Positions 6,501 through 7,584 of a stretch of 7,584 nt of DNA are shown here, one piece after another; within the stretch, counting starts at the first letter, position 1, and every line of letters begins with the position of its first letter. A model generated the notes under the pieces. The model was not told the DNA's origin. It saw only the letters and a list, made by a program, of their open reading frames with translations, and ran no database searches. The stretch is from assembly GCA_039026975.1 (NCBI GenBank), contig JBCCLI010000327.1:1-7584 (forward strand), given 5' to 3'. A program made the translations under genes and the position numbers. Origin of the DNA: JBCBKZ01 sp039026975. Its GTDB lineage: Bacteria > Bacteroidota > Bacteroidia > J057.

Positions 6501-7584
6501 AAACGCCTTAGTAAATAACGATATATCTGCCATAAAACCAGCAATAAACCCAGCCAAGCAAATAGAATCCAAAGTACCCAATCTGTAATTCCTTCTTCAC
6601 TGCTTACAGGTTCTATCACAGGAGTAGGAATAAGAGGGGCATCCTCCCCAAAACGGTTAAAATCTATGGTTTTGGTAGTAATAGCGTGGCAGTCTATTTC
6701 TTCTCTCTGTCCCAGATAGTAAATAGCCAGCTGAATAGTAAGCGTGTCATTAATTCCTACAAGAAAGAAAGCCTTTCTACCATAGAATACGTTATCAGCT
6801 ATTCTCCACTCATATACAAGTTCTTCATTTTCAATAAGACTATCAGGTCCAAGGGATAGGTTTCCTTTCACTAATTTAGGACTGAAGTCCAGAGGGGTAG
6901 GTTTAGGCCTAGGATTGATGGTCAGCTTGTAGGTAGTATCTATGACTAGCTCTCGCCAAAAGTGTTTTTTAATGACTTGAAGGGATACCGGATATAGCCC
7001 TGCGGAATCAAAGGCGTGTATGGCAGATGAGGCAGCGTACTCCTTTCCCGCTATCTCCCATCTGTAGCTAAGAGATTCTCCCACTTTTAAAGGAGGAAAT
7101 ACACTTGCCTGGAAAGTAACAGAATCCCCCACCCCTGGGCAGCTAGATGTTTCTATGTTAATAATGGGTGGTTCAATCGGCTCAGTAAACCAGAAGTAAA
7201 CCCCAATAGAGGGTAAGATGAATAGAATCAGGAAAAAGAGCCATTGCCACTTGCTTTCATCAGGTATGTCTTCTGCTCTTTCCTCATCTTCCTGGGATGA
7301 GGGTAAGTCCTCTGCCTCAAGCAGGGCTTTCACATAAGGGGTTACTTCTTCTTGAAGGTAATCCTTAAAAATCTTGTAGAAAAGATCCTGCTCCGCCTCA
7401 TTTCTGGCTATGAGCGGACACAGCATATAGCCTAGGCTCTCTGCTTGTACTTGCTGTTGTTCTATATGCCATATTATGGAAAACTCCTTCTCCCATCTTA
7501 CTAATAGCTGCTGGATAGCCAAACGCCTCTTAGGGCCTAGCTGAAACTGAGCTAATTCTAGCTTTATCAGAAGGCCTTCCAAGG
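3578..7584 (-). CDS. DGR target: giant membrane protein with PKD-like, vWA-like, TPR and C-terminal variable FGE domain; 5' end outside window
   Basis: At least 1334 residues are visible, numbered from a TTG codon at 7582 that is probably internal, so the true start lies upstream. Order: helical N-terminal domain (1-90), acidic linker, membrane segment (111-132), two PKD-like modules (about 138-224 and 230-305), membrane segment (333-357), vWA-like domain (about 418-575, with YLVLIDKQAQHD in place of a full DxSxS MIDAS motif), helical region (600-765), membrane segment (769-786), two TPRs (803-876), HEAT-like helices (950-1010), a Ser/Thr-rich linker and an FGE domain (1087-1332). The FGE motifs are AGGTFQMGS, FFLAETEVTNAQF, YRLPTEAEWEYAA, LYDMSGNVWEW and VLRGGSW. 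Basic residues after the second and before the third segment put PKD and FGE outside and the vWA-like part inside. The FGE end carries the VR (codons about 1293-1331) and lacks the catalytic cysteine pair of true FGEs, so it is a binding domain. The stop is TGA at 3578. Confidence 0.92.
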   Translation of the reverse strand, partial: LEGLLIKLELAQFQLGPKRRLAIQQLLVRWEKEFSIIWHIEQQQVQAESLGYMLCPLIARNEAEQDLFYKIFKDYLQEEVTPYVKALLEAEDLPSSQEDEERAEDIPDESKWQWLFFLILFILPSIGVYFWFTEPIEPPIINIETSSCPGVGDSVTFQASVFPPLKVGESLSYRWEIAGKEYAASSAIHAFDSAGLYPVSLQVIKKHFWRELVIDTTYKLTINPRPKPTPLDFSPKLVKGNLSLGPDSLIENEELVYEWRIADNVFYGRKAFFLVGINDTLTIQLAIYYLGQREEIDCHAITTKTIDFNRFGEDAPLIPTPVIEPVSSEEGITDWVLWILFAWLGLLLVLWQIYRYLLRRFQESRSLSQLKEQFQAGEKPPYTLPLPSQEYLLSPEYEIYSLADALRQRKRGYANELDIPASVTATVSAAGLPEIAYLRRSAPSAYLVLIDKQAQHDHSARLFSMLMQVLQEEDVILERFYYEEDPRACYQEEGHEEIPLRMSLDQLYQAYGERRLLIYGDTSSVAHPKQARLTSWAVEGLLRWEERIWLTPKTPSEWGYTDHLVYQHFVLLTADLSSQLQLVETLSDEPPDYFQLKELARKEQSKPTYNLNELAGLEFFLGKELLLWVAATTIHPEPRWEVTLAIGKALEEELDAAILLTYANLYKLAQIPWLQEAYIPDELRKELAGILPEKVEMIARLAVLNMLEEVILPEEAFARQEHHIQMAVQRAILETDNKQAQQELLYLWETGHIDTPIPSLRKAQLRNSWLMGICYLLLAIVGFIFMNREAPPANFYSWGLSTAPDSAAYYNELGISLYQNGNPLEALSAWERAMIMGTDSASAQHNLELFTYNSGRILYNQKNFQAALLSWISLEATNILQTQKPTYAAGLSWAYLRDTLRAREVDSLTADSSWTQQRPNLASLLNREILSDTVYPPDSVLLAQASIADSLQMALLDKLDSPYPEVRAATLAILNSQAVWDSVVKVSVGNLLADSYRKVWIQAAVGILTHPPIDNEMLSLLTVVQQKIDPEIEDLLAMLLSDSTTNTLLSSNTRPVELIPDSSAIGGPISAVDTTTSPLVITDQPNLPRMVFIAGGTFQMGSNEGDDDEQPIHSVTLSDFFLAETEVTNAQFVVFLNDRGNQEEEGTSWYDPDGGDIRQDARGRWVVERGRENYPVINSNWYAARAYCQWLSEITGNTYRLPTEAEWEYAAGGGAANRTSYAGTNDEAELRTYGNYDGTGGTDTYEGLAPVRSFRPNSLGLYDMSGNVWEWCQHWYGSYPSGPQTDPTGPTNGDGRVLRGGSWDDDPSVLRVAFRGYGPSLRSNGYGFRPARTP
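3589..3605 (-). other. IMH-like GC-rich end of the variable repeat
   Basis: The VR ends on the minus strand with the same 17-base GC-rich block as TR (CGGCTTCCGTCCCGCCA), followed by GGACC in VR where TR has ATACA. This is the expected place of the initiation-of-mutagenic-homing site, where cDNA integration begins. The label rests on position, base composition and lack of mutation. Confidence 0.6.
3589..3706 (-). repeat. DGR variable repeat (VR) in the FGE domain of the target
   Basis: This 118-bp segment pairs with the template repeat at 1418-1538. It shows 20 substitutions, each at a template adenine, and lacks one AAC codon. Fourteen codons align to template AAC, and 13 differ: residues 1295, 1304-1306, 1309, 1314, 1316-1318, 1321, 1323, 1325 and 1326 now read Gly, Asp, Val, Phe, Tyr, Leu or Ser, while Asn1324 is unchanged. 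All other codons are identical, including adenines in GAT, AGT, CCA, GTA and AGG. VR ends 9 bp before the stop codon, so diversification is confined to the extreme C-terminus. In the C-type lectin fold this is the ligand-binding surface. The frame is intact and without stops. Confidence 0.97.

Overview
This window carries a complete diversity-generating retroelement (DGR). The parts are a DGR-type reverse transcriptase (RT), a template repeat (TR), a matching variable repeat (VR) at the 3' end of a very large target gene, and two accessory proteins (an HRDC-domain protein and an Avd-like four-helix protein). A second gene of the same domain class, probably another target, runs off the left edge. 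The organism is most likely a member of the Bacteroidota. The reasons are the lack of clear Shine-Dalgarno sequences, the style of the signal peptide, and the use of a formylglycine-generating-enzyme-like (FGE, C-type-lectin fold) domain as the variable scaffold. This assignment is an inference; no rRNA or other marker gene is present.

Layout from left to right. 1-1227 (minus): 5' part of a secreted trypsin-like protease with a TPR-like helical linker and the beginning of an FGE domain. 1228-1575: non-coding region with a 57-nt nested hairpin (1359-1415) directly beside the TR (1418-1538). 1576-2583 (minus): the RT. Only 15 bp separate its start from the divergent start of the HRDC gene (2599-3048, plus), which overlaps avd (3045-3392, plus) by an ATGA junction. 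3393-3577: convergent intergenic region with an inverted repeat and T-rich tracts. 3578-7584 (minus): the giant target gene, with VR at 3589-3706. Its 5' end is outside the window.

How the parts work together. In known DGRs, RNA containing the TR is copied by the RT, helped by Avd, with frequent misincorporation at adenines; the mutated cDNA then replaces the VR of the target. Here, read on the minus strand, TR and VR differ by 20 substitutions and all 20 fall on TR adenines. There is also one missing AAC codon in VR. The mutable adenines sit in the first two positions of AAC codons, so each diversified codon becomes NNC and can never be a stop.

The target is a predicted three-pass membrane protein. 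By the positive-inside pattern, its PKD-like domains and its C-terminal TPR/helical/FGE part lie outside the cytoplasmic membrane, and a vWA-like plus helical region lies inside. The simplest reading is a hypervariable outward-facing ligand binder coupled to an intracellular module. The neighbouring protease-FGE protein is also predicted to be exported. Their biological role (defence, recognition of other cells or phage, or adhesion) cannot be decided from the sequence.
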